A DNA stretch of 38,967 nucleotides from a bacterium TMED88 (GTDB lineage Bacteria; Myxococcota_A; UBA9160; UBA4427): NCBI GenBank assembly GCA_002171515.1, contig NHEP01000203.1, positions 1 through 38,967 of the forward strand, in the 5' to 3' direction. Shown here one piece after another: positions 17,249 through 25,878 of the stretch. Made by a program: the position numbers and the translations under genes. Under the pieces are notes generated by a model that had not been told where the DNA came from, did not search any database, and saw only the letters and a list, made by a program, of their open reading frames with translations. Each line of letters opens with the position of its first letter. Within the stretch, counting starts at the first letter, position 1.

Positions 17249-17279
17249 GGCTGGAACTCAGCCGGAGCCTGGGCTTTTT
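17249..17279 (+). terminator. Weak candidate terminator after the GT2 gene
   Basis: GGCTG (17249-17253) can pair with CAGCC, and AGCC/GGCT lies just before a T run at 17275-17279. The stems are short and partly exclusive. It lies in the convergent gap, 83 bases after the GT2 stop. Confidence 0.3.
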
Positions 17280-17324
17280 CGTCGGTTCAGCGGGAGGGGT
17301 GAGGGAGCGACGAATTCGCTTTCC

Positions 17325-17690
17325 TTAGTCGCGAGTCAGGCCATCTGTATGCGAAAAATACTGGATTGGCACCGGGAAAGATGAGAGTGATTCTTGTAGC
17401 TCGGCGGATGGATTGCCGAATGTTTTGAATCCAGTGAGCGTCGATAAGTCCCAAAGTTGATCGAGAAATACACTCAGATTGTCTAGGTGGACCATGAATG
17501 CATCGGAGTCCTTGAAAGTCTCAAGTAAGTGGCACTCGAGACCATTTTCGCTGAGATACCATTCGTAGACTAATGCATCAGGCTCTTTCGATTCGGTATT
17601 TCGGACCATCTTGCCGATGAGGTTCTTGAACTCATCGAGCACATTTTCCTTAATCGAAAACGCTACGTCCGTTCGAATGTAGTTTGACAT
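17325..17690 (-). CDS. ABM (antibiotic biosynthesis monooxygenase)-like dimeric alpha-beta barrel protein
   Basis: A small protein of 121 residues with the layout of a ferredoxin-like dimeric barrel: VAFSIKENVLDEFKNLIGKMV (strand and first helix), ALVYEWYLSENGLECHLLETFKDSDAFMVHL (central strands and second helix), where the E-W-Y and L-E-T-F-x-D motifs match quinol monooxygenase/ABM-type proteins. Members oxidise quinols or aromatic polyketides, or only bind ligands; function cannot be assigned here. AAAGGAG lies about 10 bases before ATG 17690. It diverges from the hydroxyacyl-CoA dehydrogenase gene across a spacer that contains an orphan terminator. Confidence 0.7.
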   Translation of the reverse strand: MSNYIRTDVAFSIKENVLDEFKNLIGKMVRNTESKEPDALVYEWYLSENGLECHLLETFKDSDAFMVHLDNLSVFLDQLWDLSTLTGFKTFGNPSAELQESLSSFPVPIQYFSHTDGLTRD

Positions 17691-17781
17691 GCCGCATCGC
17701 TCCTTTCCCCGCTTGGTCTGAATCCATTACGGATTTGAATTAGAGAGTCTACACTTTACTGAGATTCAAAACGTACACGGG

Positions 17782-17805
17782 ATAGGTTGGTCCAGCCTAT
17801 TTTTT
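17782..17805 (+). terminator. Orphan intrinsic terminator in a divergent spacer
   Basis: ATAGGTTG pairs with CAGCCTAT (one G-T pair) around a three-base loop and runs into six Ts on the + strand. No + strand gene ends here; the hydroxyacyl-CoA dehydrogenase starts 84 bases downstream. It may end a small RNA or act as a leader attenuator for that gene. Confidence 0.6.
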
Positions 17806-17888
17806 GCACCACTTCAGATTTGCTTGCGTAACGCTCTCCGGATCCGCCAAGATAATGAAAACCAGGGATCTATAGAGGAGGGAGCAAG

Positions 17889-18632
17889 ATGTCTGAGATC
17901 AAGACCGTGGGTGTTGTTGGAGCCGGTGTCATGGGGGGCGGAATCGCACAGAGCCTGGCAAAAGCCGGTTACGAGGTGACGTGTACGGATATTGCCTCGA
18001 AGGCCCTCGGTGCGGCTCGACAGGATGCCGCCGAGGGGCGATTCGGTCTGGCCGGTGCGGTCGCTCGCGGAAAACTTGATGCCGCTGAAGCGGAAGCAGC
18101 CAGAGCCCGAATTACGTGGAGCAACTCCTTTGAGGAAGCGGCGCAGTCTGATCTGGTGATTGAGTGCGTGCCGGAGAAATTGGACGTCAAGCTCTCGGTT
18201 TTCCGCAGCCTCGACGAGATCGCACCCAAGCAGAGCATCCTAGCCTCCAACACCTCAGGCTTTTCCATTGCCGCCATGGCAGGGGCCACCCGCCGGCCCA
18301 GTCGCGTGATTGGCTGGCATTGGGCTTCGCCGGCCTTCGTGATGAAGTTCGCCGAGATCGTTGTGACCGATGTGACATCGGATGCCGTGCGTGAGCAGGT
18401 GATTGCCTGTGCGGAGAAATGTGGAAAAAATCCGGTGGTTGTCCGCGACAATCCGCTGGAGTGGGGTTTCGTCGCCAATCGGATCTACTTTGCGATGATC
18501 AGGGAGGCGTCTCGGGTGGTGGACGAAGGCGTGGCGACCCGTGCCGAGGTGAACGATCTGATGGTGGACTGCTTTCGCTGGCCTGTCGGGCCTTTTGCCA
18601 TGGTCAAAGGAGCCGGAAGCGGCTGGAAATAG
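17889..18632 (+). CDS. 3-hydroxyacyl-CoA dehydrogenase family protein, short C-terminal domain
   Basis: A protein of 247 residues with the NAD-binding motif VGAGVMGGGIA (10-20) and the family's active-site segments SNTSGFSI (Ser120) and GWHWASP (His144), followed by FAEIV with the acidic residue Glu156. It would oxidise a 3-hydroxyacyl-CoA to the 3-keto form in beta-oxidation or act on a related hydroxy acid. The C-terminal helical domain ends at WPVGPFAMVKGAGSGWK, about 35-45 residues earlier than in common 282-residue 3-hydroxybutyryl-CoA dehydrogenases, and the same frame reads on past the TAG with HEILTEW, so a premature stop is possible. AGAGGAGGGAG lies just before ATG 17889. Confidence 0.85.
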   Translation: MSEIKTVGVVGAGVMGGGIAQSLAKAGYEVTCTDIASKALGAARQDAAEGRFGLAGAVARGKLDAAEAEAARARITWSNSFEEAAQSDLVIECVPEKLDVKLSVFRSLDEIAPKQSILASNTSGFSIAAMAGATRRPSRVIGWHWASPAFVMKFAEIVVTDVTSDAVREQVIACAEKCGKNPVVVRDNPLEWGFVANRIYFAMIREASRVVDEGVATRAEVNDLMVDCFRWPVGPFAMVKGAGSGWK

Positions 18633-18659
18633 TGCCATGAAATCCTGACCGAATGGGCT

Positions 18660-19247
18660 CTACTCTTTTTCTCTGCTGAGGTCCCCGGGAGGACCGAAGT
18701 AGCGTGTCGTGGGCTCGATGGGGAGACCATCGATGCTCTTCGTGCGCTCTTGGTACTTCTCGACCCACACCTCGGGGTTCGCCTTCAGGATTTCGTGGGC
18801 TTTCGGCAAGGTCCCACGATCGCCTTGCAAGCTCATTAATGGTACCCCCCAGCCGCAACTGGTCTGCGTGCTCTCAACTGCGATGTCGAAGATCTGGCGA
18901 GTGCCCGACAGCAACTCGAAGTGCTGCGCCAGCTCGCCCCAGTCGGCGTGCTGGGGTAGGACGGGGCGACCGCGACCATAGATGCGATAGATCAGCGGCG
19001 GATTCTCGAAGGCGCACAGCATCAAGGTGATCCGACCATCGGCAGCCAGGTGCGCGTGTGTCTCGTTTCCCGAGCCGCCAAGGTCGAGGTACGCGACCCG
19101 TTTAGGGCCAAGCACGCGAAAGGCGTCGAGACCCTTCGGGCTTAGGTTGATTCGGCCTTGGTCCGTCGCGGTCGAAACGAAGAAGATCGGCTGCTTTTGG
19201 ACAAACGCGATGTGTTCATCGGTCAGGTGATCAAAGAACTCTGCCAT
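18660..19247 (-). CDS. Pyridoxamine 5'-phosphate oxidase-like flavin-binding protein
   Basis: A protein of 195 residues of the PNPOx-like split barrel superfamily. The N-terminal helix (LTDEHIAFVQKQ) is followed by FFVSTATDQGRINLSPKGLDAF, VAYLDLGGSGNETHAHLAADGRITLML and the YGRGRPVLP strand, a pattern found in the PNPOx/heme-utilisation type proteins that bind FMN or F420. The characteristic D-x-x-G-S-G-N-E-T motif is well kept. True pyridoxine metabolism is unlikely; these proteins are usually of unknown substrate. AGAGG lies about 8 bases before ATG 19247. It converges on the dehydrogenase with 27 bases between. Confidence 0.85.
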   Translation of the reverse strand: MAEFFDHLTDEHIAFVQKQPIFFVSTATDQGRINLSPKGLDAFRVLGPKRVAYLDLGGSGNETHAHLAADGRITLMLCAFENPPLIYRIYGRGRPVLPQHADWGELAQHFELLSGTRQIFDIAVESTQTSCGWGVPLMSLQGDRGTLPKAHEILKANPEVWVEKYQERTKSIDGLPIEPTTRYFGPPGDLSREKE

Positions 19248-19267
19248 GGGAAACCTCTGCGGGCGTA

Positions 19268-19290
19268 GATAGGAATTTCACAGCCCTATC
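19268..19290. promoter_or_regulatory. 6-bp dyad upstream of the PNPOx-like gene
   Basis: GATAGG and CCTATC are separated by 11 bases, 21 bases upstream of ATG 19247. The size and position fit an operator for a dimeric regulator, but a 6-base dyad can occur by chance. Confidence 0.2.
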
Positions 19291-19382
19291 CTACAGCCTC
19301 AGCCATGCCCGGTACAGCTTGAAGGGGAGGAAGGGCTAAGGGGGCCTCCACTGAGCGGACTGGGGACCGTCAGCGTCCTGTC

Positions 19383-20354
19383 TCAAACGACCGATCGGTC
19401 GATTGCTTCCATGAGGCTTGGATCCATCGGTCCAGCCGCTTCGACGGCGAGACACTCTGAGAGTTCCTCGCGGTTCTTCACTCCGAGCACCATGGTGTCC
19501 ACGCCCGCCATGGAGAGCGTGTATTGGTGCGCCAGAAAGGCGGGACTCCGGCCCGATTCCGCAGCCAGGGCGCGAAATGCGTGAGCGCGATTGAAGTCGC
19601 GCTGCTCCGCTGAGTCGGGGTCGATGGATCGATCAATCGCTGTTGCAAGCGCCCCGGCCGCGAGCGCGCGAATCCCCATCACGCCGATGCCCTGTTCCGA
19701 GGCCCGCTCGATGACGGCTCTTGGCTGAGGGGGCTCTGCAGAGATGGCCATGCCGCCCGGAGAGTCGAGTAAATTTGCAATGCACTGAACCACGTCAGGC
19801 TTCATGTTGGCGTCCAATGCGGCGAAATTCTGTGCTTGCGTGCTGGCCGCCGTGAATCCCCAGGCGCCGATACGTCCCTCCGCCTTCCATCCCTCGAAGA
19901 TCGGCACCACGTGAGACGCAAATCGACTTTCCTGAACCCCAATATGGGGCAACAGGGTGGGGCGGATAGAATCGGACCAGCCATCCTCGATGAGGTAGCC
20001 GTGCAGAATGAAGACATCGATGCGTTCACGTCTGAGCCTTTCGCAGCTCTCGTCGAGGGAGCGACTCAACCGCGACTCGATTTTATCCACGGGTGCATCG
20101 CCTAGCATGCACTTGGTCGTCAGCTTCACATCGTCCGGGTAACCATCCGCGAAGGCGAGACCCATGACGGACTCGGCCTCGCCCCGGCCGTAGAGCGGAG
20201 CCATGTCGAATAGGTCGATCCCGGCCTCGTAGGCCGCGCGAACCGTCGCGATCGCTTCATCCCGATCGGTCGAGCCCCAGACCTGACCGATTCCGCCGCC
20301 GCCGAGCGCGAGTCGACCCGTTTCAAAACAGCGCCCGAGCATCGTCTTCTGCAT
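19383..20354 (-). CDS. Aldo/keto reductase
   Basis: A TIM-barrel NADPH-dependent reductase of 323 residues. The catalytic tetrad is present: Asp50 and Tyr55 in DMAPLYGRGEAE, Lys81 in LTTK and His118 in ILHGYL. The GGGGIGQVWG start and AYEAGIDLFDMAPLYG region resemble the AKR group related to D-threo-aldose 1-dehydrogenase, which oxidises fucose-type sugars, but the substrate may differ. The C-terminal cofactor part (GIGVMGIRALAAGAL, MVLGVKNREEL) is complete. AAAGGA precedes ATG 20354 by about 10 bases. It lies in line with the PNPOx-like gene downstream and the GST upstream, all on the minus strand with gaps of 130-150 bases. Confidence 0.9.
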   Translation of the reverse strand: MQKTMLGRCFETGRLALGGGGIGQVWGSTDRDEAIATVRAAYEAGIDLFDMAPLYGRGEAESVMGLAFADGYPDDVKLTTKCMLGDAPVDKIESRLSRSLDESCERLRRERIDVFILHGYLIEDGWSDSIRPTLLPHIGVQESRFASHVVPIFEGWKAEGRIGAWGFTAASTQAQNFAALDANMKPDVVQCIANLLDSPGGMAISAEPPQPRAVIERASEQGIGVMGIRALAAGALATAIDRSIDPDSAEQRDFNRAHAFRALAAESGRSPAFLAHQYTLSMAGVDTMVLGVKNREELSECLAVEAAGPMDPSLMEAIDRSVV

Positions 20355-20507
20355 GTTCCCAATTCCTTTCGGTTAGGCCCATCGTGCCAAGGGCTCCGCG
20401 CCCCGGTCGGACCTGGGAAGACGGGTACACAAGGTGGATGTTTGCTCGATGTCCGAGCAGGCCCCCCCTGCGGAATTCCTAGAAGAGCCCCGGGGTGGGC
20501 GCTTGTC

Positions 20508-21128
20508 TTAGCTGGAACTCGCGGCGATGCTAGGCCGCTCGGCCATCCGGTTATACCAGGCAGTCAACTTTTTGAGATCTGGGTTGAGAGGCTGACCGAC
20601 CGAACCCCCAAATTCGAGAAAAGCATAGAGCAGGATATCGCACAGGGTGAACCGATCACCCACGAGCCAATCCGAATCGGTCATCAAGCCATCCACCCAG
20701 GCCAAATTTTCTTGGGCGATCTGTTTGAGATCGTCGGCCGCCTGAGGGATCGTGTGTACGCGACCTTCGAAAAGTCCGAGCCCCTCCGCAAAGCGAAAGG
20801 CACTCGTCATAGGCTCGCAAATATTGAGATCGACTCGCCGACACCACATCCGTGTGATGGCCCGCTCCTCCGGAGTGTCGCCGATCAGGGCGGGGGCCGG
20901 GTAGACCTCGTCGAGGTACTCGCAGATCGCGGTGATCTCCGCCAGAAAACTCCCATCATCTAACTCAAGGGTGGGCATCTGTCCGGCAGGATTTCGAGCG
21001 AGGTGCTCGGCCTGTCTATTCTCGCCGCCCATGATGTCGACCTGCACGGTCGGCAGGTCGATTCCCTTCTCCGCCATGAAGATGTGAACAACACGCGGAT
21101 TAGGACCTATGCTCGTGAAGAATTTCAT
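20508..21128 (-). CDS. Glutathione S-transferase
   Basis: A protein of 206 residues with an N-terminal thioredoxin fold (MKFFTSIGPNPRVVHIFMAEK; the NPAGQMPTLELDDGSFLAEITAICEYL segment has the cis-Pro and the glutathione gamma-Glu-binding residues) and a C-terminal all-helical domain containing the conserved capping motif region (DWLVGDRFTLCDILLYAFLEFG). The S/T-rich N-terminus suggests a serine-type or beta-like enzyme that conjugates or reduces electrophiles with glutathione. AAGGAG lies 5-6 bases before ATG 21128. It sits among reductase and oxidase genes, which fits detoxification of aldehydes or enones (inference). Confidence 0.92.
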   Translation of the reverse strand: MKFFTSIGPNPRVVHIFMAEKGIDLPTVQVDIMGGENRQAEHLARNPAGQMPTLELDDGSFLAEITAICEYLDEVYPAPALIGDTPEERAITRMWCRRVDLNICEPMTSAFRFAEGLGLFEGRVHTIPQAADDLKQIAQENLAWVDGLMTDSDWLVGDRFTLCDILLYAFLEFGGSVGQPLNPDLKKLTAWYNRMAERPSIAASSS

Positions 21129-21275
21129 ACCAAACTCCTTATTGCGTAAATGACGGTGGCAGGCGCCTCGGCCTCCACACGTTCGCTCAATTCGTAGCTC
21201 TCTGTAAAGGGCTCTTTGGACAGGTATCGACTGCCCAGTGGGAATCCAATGGATCTTCTTGATCGTGTCCGGGGA

Positions 21276-21711
21276 TTATTGCGTTGAAATCGCATGAACG
21301 TCCGCGAGATCCCGAAGCCATGGGAGCCCGGATCGGCACCACATCTGGGTCACCGGTCGCAGTTCTTGGCGCTGCGCCACGGCCCCCACCCGGAGGCTGT
21401 GTCTCGGAGTCTTGTGGTCTGCTTGCCATAGATGCGTGTTCCGCAGCGACCACAGAGCATCAACTCTCCTGGTTTTCCGTTTCGGGCCGTTTTTCGTTCG
21501 TTGAAGGATTCCCCTTGATCAGCTGAAAATCTTTTCCGGTCACGAGCACGGACGTTCGAAAGGCCGAGCCCGAAAATGTCTGGCAGTTCGTGCAATGGCA
21601 GATCCCGATCCGATGGGGGTCGATGGGGGCTTCAAGCTGCACCGCACCACGATGACAATCCCCCGTCACTTCCAGGGATTCCTCTTCTCGACCGATCTTT
21701 AGACGACACAC
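21276..21711 (-). pseudogene. GFA-family (glutathione-dependent formaldehyde-activating-like) pseudogene
   Basis: Three frames on the minus strand together give one GFA/CENP-V-type protein. The first frame reads VTGDCHRGAVQLEAPIDP and ICHCTNCQTFSGSAFRTSV. The second, from about 21470, reads CGRCGTRIYG. The third, from about 21425, reads HSLRVGAVAQRQELRPV and MWCRSGLPWL up to TAA 21276-21278. At least two frameshifts separate them, and the first zinc motif, normally C-H-C-G, reads C-H-R-G. The family binds zinc, and some members react with glutathione-formaldehyde adducts. The fragment order and length of about 140 codons match an intact member, so it is a recent pseudogene or carries sequence errors. 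Confidence 0.8.
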
Positions 21712-21868
21712 ACCTCGTCGCGGGCTGGCCGGGCAATTTGCTATTTTTCCAGCCCATCAGGCACAGATCGTGACGGAAACGCGTCTTTTGCTGTGACTCG
21801 AGTGCCTGCTCAAAACCTGCGATCCCCAGTTTTTTTCATTACTCCCCATGTTCCGCCGGAGGAATCCA

Positions 21869-23272
21869 ATGCCGCATTTTGAACTTCTGATCCACGGTAA
21901 GATGGTTCCCGGCGCCGCGAGCCTCGACGTCATCAATCCTGCAACCGAAGAACTGGCAGGAACCTGCTCGCGAGCCTCGGAATCCCAATTGGACGAAGCT
22001 GTCGATGCCGCAGACGGCGCCCTAGCCGATTGGGCAGGTACTCCCATCGAAGAGCGCCGTAAACTTCTTCTGAACGTGGCCGAAATCGTGACTGCGAATG
22101 CACCTGAACTCGGCGCAATCCTGACCCAGGAGCAGGGCAAACCCCTCTCCGAAGCGATTGCCGAGGCCTACGGGTTTGCTGCATTCACCCGACACTTTGC
22201 AGGCATGGACCTTCCCGTCGAAGTCCTCGAAGACAGCGATGCGCGTCGTGTTGAGATTCACCGGTCCCCGCTTGGGGTCGTGGCCGCGATCATTCCATGG
22301 AATTTCCCGCTGATATTGCTTGGCTTCAAGCTGGCTCCGGCATTGCTCGCCGGAAATACGCTGATCGTGAAGCCAGCGCCGACAACACCACTTTCTACGT
22401 TGCGGCTCGCCGAGCTACTGAAAGACGTTTTTCCGCCAGGTGTCTTGAATGTCGTCGCCGACGCGAATGACCTGGGTTCTAAGATCTCCGCTCACCCGAA
22501 GATTCGAAAGGTTTCTTTTACCGGGAGCACCGCGACCGGAGCCAAGGTGATGGCCGGTGCCGCCTCCACGCTCAAACGCATCACACTTGAAATGGGCGGC
22601 AATGATGCTGGTCTGATTCTGGGAGATGTCGACCCCAAGGAGATCGCGCCGAAGATTTTCGCTGCCGCATTTCCAAACAACGGCCAGGTTTGTATCGCGA
22701 TGAAACGGGTTTACGCCCATGAAGACATCTACGACTTGCTCTGCGACGAGCTGGCCAACATCGCCCGATCCAAGAAGGTCGGCGCGGGCACCGAGGACGG
22801 TGTTGAGCTGGGGCCGCTTCAAAACAAGGCCCAGTACGAGAAGGTCCAGGCCATGATCGCCGATGCCGCAGAAAAGGGAACAATCATCGCCGGAGGCGGC
22901 GTCCCCGATCGGCCGGGCTACTTCATCGAACCAACCATCGTCCGCGACATTAAGGAAGGAGCTCGCCTGGTAGACGAGGAGCAATTTGGTCCAGCGCTAC
23001 CCATCATCAAATTTTCGGATCCGGAAGAGGCTCTCTCTCGGGTCAACCGCTCCAAGGAGGGCCTTGGCGGAAGTGTATGGTCGACAGACTCAGACGCCGC
23101 TCGAGGTCTCGCGCTTCGTCTCGAGGCCGGGACGGTTTGGATCAACAAGCATGCCGATCTCGACCCGGGAATCCCCTTCAGTGGCGCAAAGCAATCGGGC
23201 ATCGGAACTGAGCTGGGTCGTGAAGGACTCGAAGAGTTCACCCAACGTAAGGTCATCAATATCGCGGGGTAG
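21869..23272 (+). CDS. NAD(P)-dependent aldehyde dehydrogenase
   Basis: A full-length class ALDH of 467 residues. The catalytic apparatus is intact: Asn145 in IIPWNFP, Glu241 in LEMGGND and Cys275 in NNGQVCIA. The FTGSTATG cofactor loop (218-225) and the C-terminal GIPFSGAKQSG segment fit. It oxidises an aldehyde to the acid with NAD(P). The open frame starts at 21848, but ATG 21869 is chosen because GGAGGA lies 5-6 bases upstream and the 7 extra residues are not family-like. The BVMO gene follows 63 bases downstream on the same strand, suggesting one unit that could oxidise a ketone to an ester and process the resulting aldehyde (inference). Confidence 0.92.
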   Translation: MPHFELLIHGKMVPGAASLDVINPATEELAGTCSRASESQLDEAVDAADGALADWAGTPIEERRKLLLNVAEIVTANAPELGAILTQEQGKPLSEAIAEAYGFAAFTRHFAGMDLPVEVLEDSDARRVEIHRSPLGVVAAIIPWNFPLILLGFKLAPALLAGNTLIVKPAPTTPLSTLRLAELLKDVFPPGVLNVVADANDLGSKISAHPKIRKVSFTGSTATGAKVMAGAASTLKRITLEMGGNDAGLILGDVDPKEIAPKIFAAAFPNNGQVCIAMKRVYAHEDIYDLLCDELANIARSKKVGAGTEDGVELGPLQNKAQYEKVQAMIADAAEKGTIIAGGGVPDRPGYFIEPTIVRDIKEGARLVDEEQFGPALPIIKFSDPEEALSRVNRSKEGLGGSVWSTDSDAARGLALRLEAGTVWINKHADLDPGIPFSGAKQSGIGTELGREGLEEFTQRKVINIAG

Positions 23273-23335
23273 CAAAAGGCTCAGGGATGGCTTCGTGAAA
23301 CAGCCCGAAGGGCAGGCCTAGGTCTAAGGAGTTCC

Positions 23336-25156
23336 ATGACTGTCAAAAATGCCATCGATAAGAAAGCGATTCGCGCCCGGTACGCCGAGGAGCGCGAGAA
23401 GCGGCTGCGCCCGGAAGGCAACGACCAGTACCTACGACTGGCAGGTACGGGCCTCTCGCACTACATCGAGGATCCCTATATGCCGCGGGTCGAGCGCGAT
23501 CCGGTCATAGATCACGTCGATGTTGCCCTCGTCGGCGGCGGCTTTGCTGGGCTGATCACCGGGGCCCGGCTTAAGGAAGCCGGTGTCCAAAAGGTCCGCA
23601 TCATCGACAAGACAGGCGACCTAGGTGGCAACTGGTACTGGAACCGCTATCCCGGCGCGCAGTGCGATACGGCGTCGTTTGTCTATATGCCCCTGCTCGA
23701 AGAGACGGGGCACGTGCCCACAGAGAAATATGCCCACGCCCCCGAGATTCTCGAGCACTCCAGGCGGATCGGCGAACAGTTCGGCCTTTATGAGCATGCG
23801 CTTTTCCACACTGAAGTTAAAGACCTTGAGTGGGATGCGGACCGTTCGCTGTGGATCGTACGCACTAATCGAGATGACGAGTTCACGGCCCAGTACGTCA
23901 CGCTGGGTACCGGGCCACTTCACGTACCCAAGCTGCCGGGCCTTGAGGGCATCGACGAATTCGAGGGGCACTCTTTTCACACTAGCCGCTGGGACTACGA
24001 TTACACGGGTGGAGACCCGTCGGGTGCGGTCATGTCTAAACTCGCCGACAAAAAGGTGGGTATTATTGGCACGGGCGCGACCTCCGTACAGTGCGTGCCT
24101 CACCTGGCGAAGGCCTGCGGCGAACTTTACGTTTTTCAGCGCACGCCTTCGTCCATCGACGTGCGCGCAAACGGCCCCACTGACATGGACTGGTTTGAGC
24201 GGGAAGTGAAAGAGCCTGGCTGGCAGCAGAAGTGGCTGGAGAACTTTACGGCCAACCAGACCATGGGTTTGCGTATGCCGAAAGAGGATCTTGTCCAAGA
24301 CGGCTGGACCGATCTCGCCCGCCGCATTCGAGGCCGAATCTCTTCTCTTCCCTTCTACAAGATGACGCCCAGGAACATTATGGCGGCCTTCGAAGACCTC
24401 GATCACGAGAAGATGACTGAGATCCGGGCGCGTGTGGACACTCTCGTCGAGGACGAAGAAACCGCAGAGAGCCTGAAAGCGTGGTATCGCCAGCTCTGTA
24501 AGCGTCCGTGCTTCCACGACGAGTACCTTCAGGCCTACAACGAGCCGGGCACCACCTTGGTTGATACCAACGGCAAGGGCGTCGAACGGATTACCAATAA
24601 GGGCGTCGTCGTGGCCGGCAACGAATATGACCTCGACTGCATCATTTACGCCTCGGGTTTTGAGGTCAACACAGATCAGATGAGCCGCAACGGATTCGAC
24701 GTGACCGGGGTCGGCGGACTCAAGCTTTCTGACTGCTGGAGCGACGGCATGCGTTCGCTCCACGGCATTCACGTCCATGGCTTCCCGAACATGTTTATTG
24801 TGGGTGGCTTTCAGGGGGCCGCTCTTCTCTCGAACGTCCCTCACAACTTCACCGAATCCGGCCTAACCATCGCCATGATGATCCGACACGCCAGGGAGAA
24901 GGGCTTCAAGGAGATCGAGGTCACCCGGAAAGCGGAGGATGACTGGCTTAAGCGATTGGGGCGGGGCAACAGCCGTCAGCGGGCAATGCAGTCTCGTTTG
25001 CTAGAGAAATGTACACCGGGCTACTACAACAATGAGGGTCAGCAAGGTGGTCTGGCGAGCGAGGTGATGGGCTACCCGCGTGGAGCTGTCGCTTTCTTTA
25101 AGTATCTAAAAAAATGGCGAGAGTCCGGAAAATTTAAAGGCCTAGAGTTCCGCTGA
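23336..25156 (+). CDS. Baeyer-Villiger flavoprotein monooxygenase
   Basis: A class B flavoprotein monooxygenase of 606 residues. The FAD motif VGGGFAG is at 66-72, the second BVMO fingerprint GGNWYWNRYPGAQCD follows at 97-111, and the defining FxGxxxHxxxW fingerprint is FEGHSFHTSRW at 209-219, followed by Asp220. The NADPH motif is GIIGTGATSVQ. It would insert one oxygen atom next to a carbonyl, turning a ketone into an ester or lactone with NADPH and O2. The 50-residue N-terminal extension before the FAD domain is typical of the phenylacetone/cyclopentadecanone monooxygenase branch. TAAGGAG lies 6 bases before ATG 23336. The substrate is not predictable. Confidence 0.93.
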   Translation: MTVKNAIDKKAIRARYAEEREKRLRPEGNDQYLRLAGTGLSHYIEDPYMPRVERDPVIDHVDVALVGGGFAGLITGARLKEAGVQKVRIIDKTGDLGGNWYWNRYPGAQCDTASFVYMPLLEETGHVPTEKYAHAPEILEHSRRIGEQFGLYEHALFHTEVKDLEWDADRSLWIVRTNRDDEFTAQYVTLGTGPLHVPKLPGLEGIDEFEGHSFHTSRWDYDYTGGDPSGAVMSKLADKKVGIIGTGATSVQCVPHLAKACGELYVFQRTPSSIDVRANGPTDMDWFEREVKEPGWQQKWLENFTANQTMGLRMPKEDLVQDGWTDLARRIRGRISSLPFYKMTPRNIMAAFEDLDHEKMTEIRARVDTLVEDEETAESLKAWYRQLCKRPCFHDEYLQAYNEPGTTLVDTNGKGVERITNKGVVVAGNEYDLDCIIYASGFEVNTDQMSRNGFDVTGVGGLKLSDCWSDGMRSLHGIHVHGFPNMFIVGGFQGAALLSNVPHNFTESGLTIAMMIRHAREKGFKEIEVTRKAEDDWLKRLGRGNSRQRAMQSRLLEKCTPGYYNNEGQQGGLASEVMGYPRGAVAFFKYLKKWRESGKFKGLEFR

Positions 25157-25206
25157 ACCCTCATTGTTCCTCTGATCTGCGAGACTCCCTGTCGGGTCGG
25201 GCCTAC

Positions 25207-25878
25207 CTATTGCTTTGAGTCCGAAGATGAGGCGTTGGCCCGTGAAAAGCCTCGCTCCACATGGCCAGCCCGAGCCTTGGCCACGGTGGCTCGGAAATCG
25301 CCTCCCGCGTTGGCGTGCGGGAAGGGCTGGCTTGGAATTGGCATTTTGAGCGCGGAACAAAGGGGTTCCCAGCCATCGCCTGGGGACCACTCAATCAGCC
25401 GATTCTTTGGGACCAAACTTCGGACGCGAGCTGAGTGGCGCTCGAAGGCAGCGATCATTTCGGCTTCGTTCTCGATGTCTGAGGTCATCCATCGTTCGAG
25501 CTGCGACTCGACCAGCTCTTGAATAGGATTTTGATCTTCACGCGGCACTTTTCGCATCAAGCCAAAAATGGTTTGGCTGGCGGATTGAAACCACTCCGCG
25601 GGGTCTCGCACCGAGAGGAGTACGAGAGCATCGGGAAAGGCGTGAGCAAGCTGATCGAAAAAAGGTGCGGCGGGCCAGTCCACGCAAGCAGACCAGGATT
25701 GCATGAAATCGGTCCAGTCCACGGGTTCGTCTCGGACCGCTGCCTGCCAAGTGGTGACGTCCTGGGGCCTCTGAAAAAGTTCGAACATGTGGTAGCAAGG
25801 CCCGTCCAGAAGCATTTCGAGCGCAATCTTGAGTGAATTGGTTCCAGTTCGCCCGAGTCCGGCTCCGATTACGCGCAT
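25207..25878 (-). CDS. Sulfotransferase family protein
   Basis: A protein of 223 residues from ATG 25878, chosen because GAAGGAG lies 6 bases before it; the 36 upstream codons do not look coding. It begins with the PAPS-binding P-loop-like IGAGLGRTGTNSLKIAL (4-20), continues with CYHMFELF and VDWTDFMQSWSACVDWPAAPFFDQL, and has VLLSVRDPAEWFQSA, the 3'-phosphate-binding R-D-x-x-x-W-x-x-S motif. This matches the short sulfotransferase group common in marine and soil bacteria and in animals' unassigned Sulfotransfer_4 proteins. It would move a sulfuryl group from PAPS to a hydroxylated or amino acceptor. It converges on the BVMO gene. Confidence 0.88.
   Translation of the reverse strand: MRVIGAGLGRTGTNSLKIALEMLLDGPCYHMFELFQRPQDVTTWQAAVRDEPVDWTDFMQSWSACVDWPAAPFFDQLAHAFPDALVLLSVRDPAEWFQSASQTIFGLMRKVPREDQNPIQELVESQLERWMTSDIENEAEMIAAFERHSARVRSLVPKNRLIEWSPGDGWEPLCSALKMPIPSQPFPHANAGGDFRATVAKARAGHVERGFSRANASSSDSKQ

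Noticed and set aside
23621-24844. 407-codon minus-strand frame inside the BVMO gene
   Set aside because: Antisense of a strongly supported coding region with the BVMO fingerprint; codon pattern fits only the + strand.
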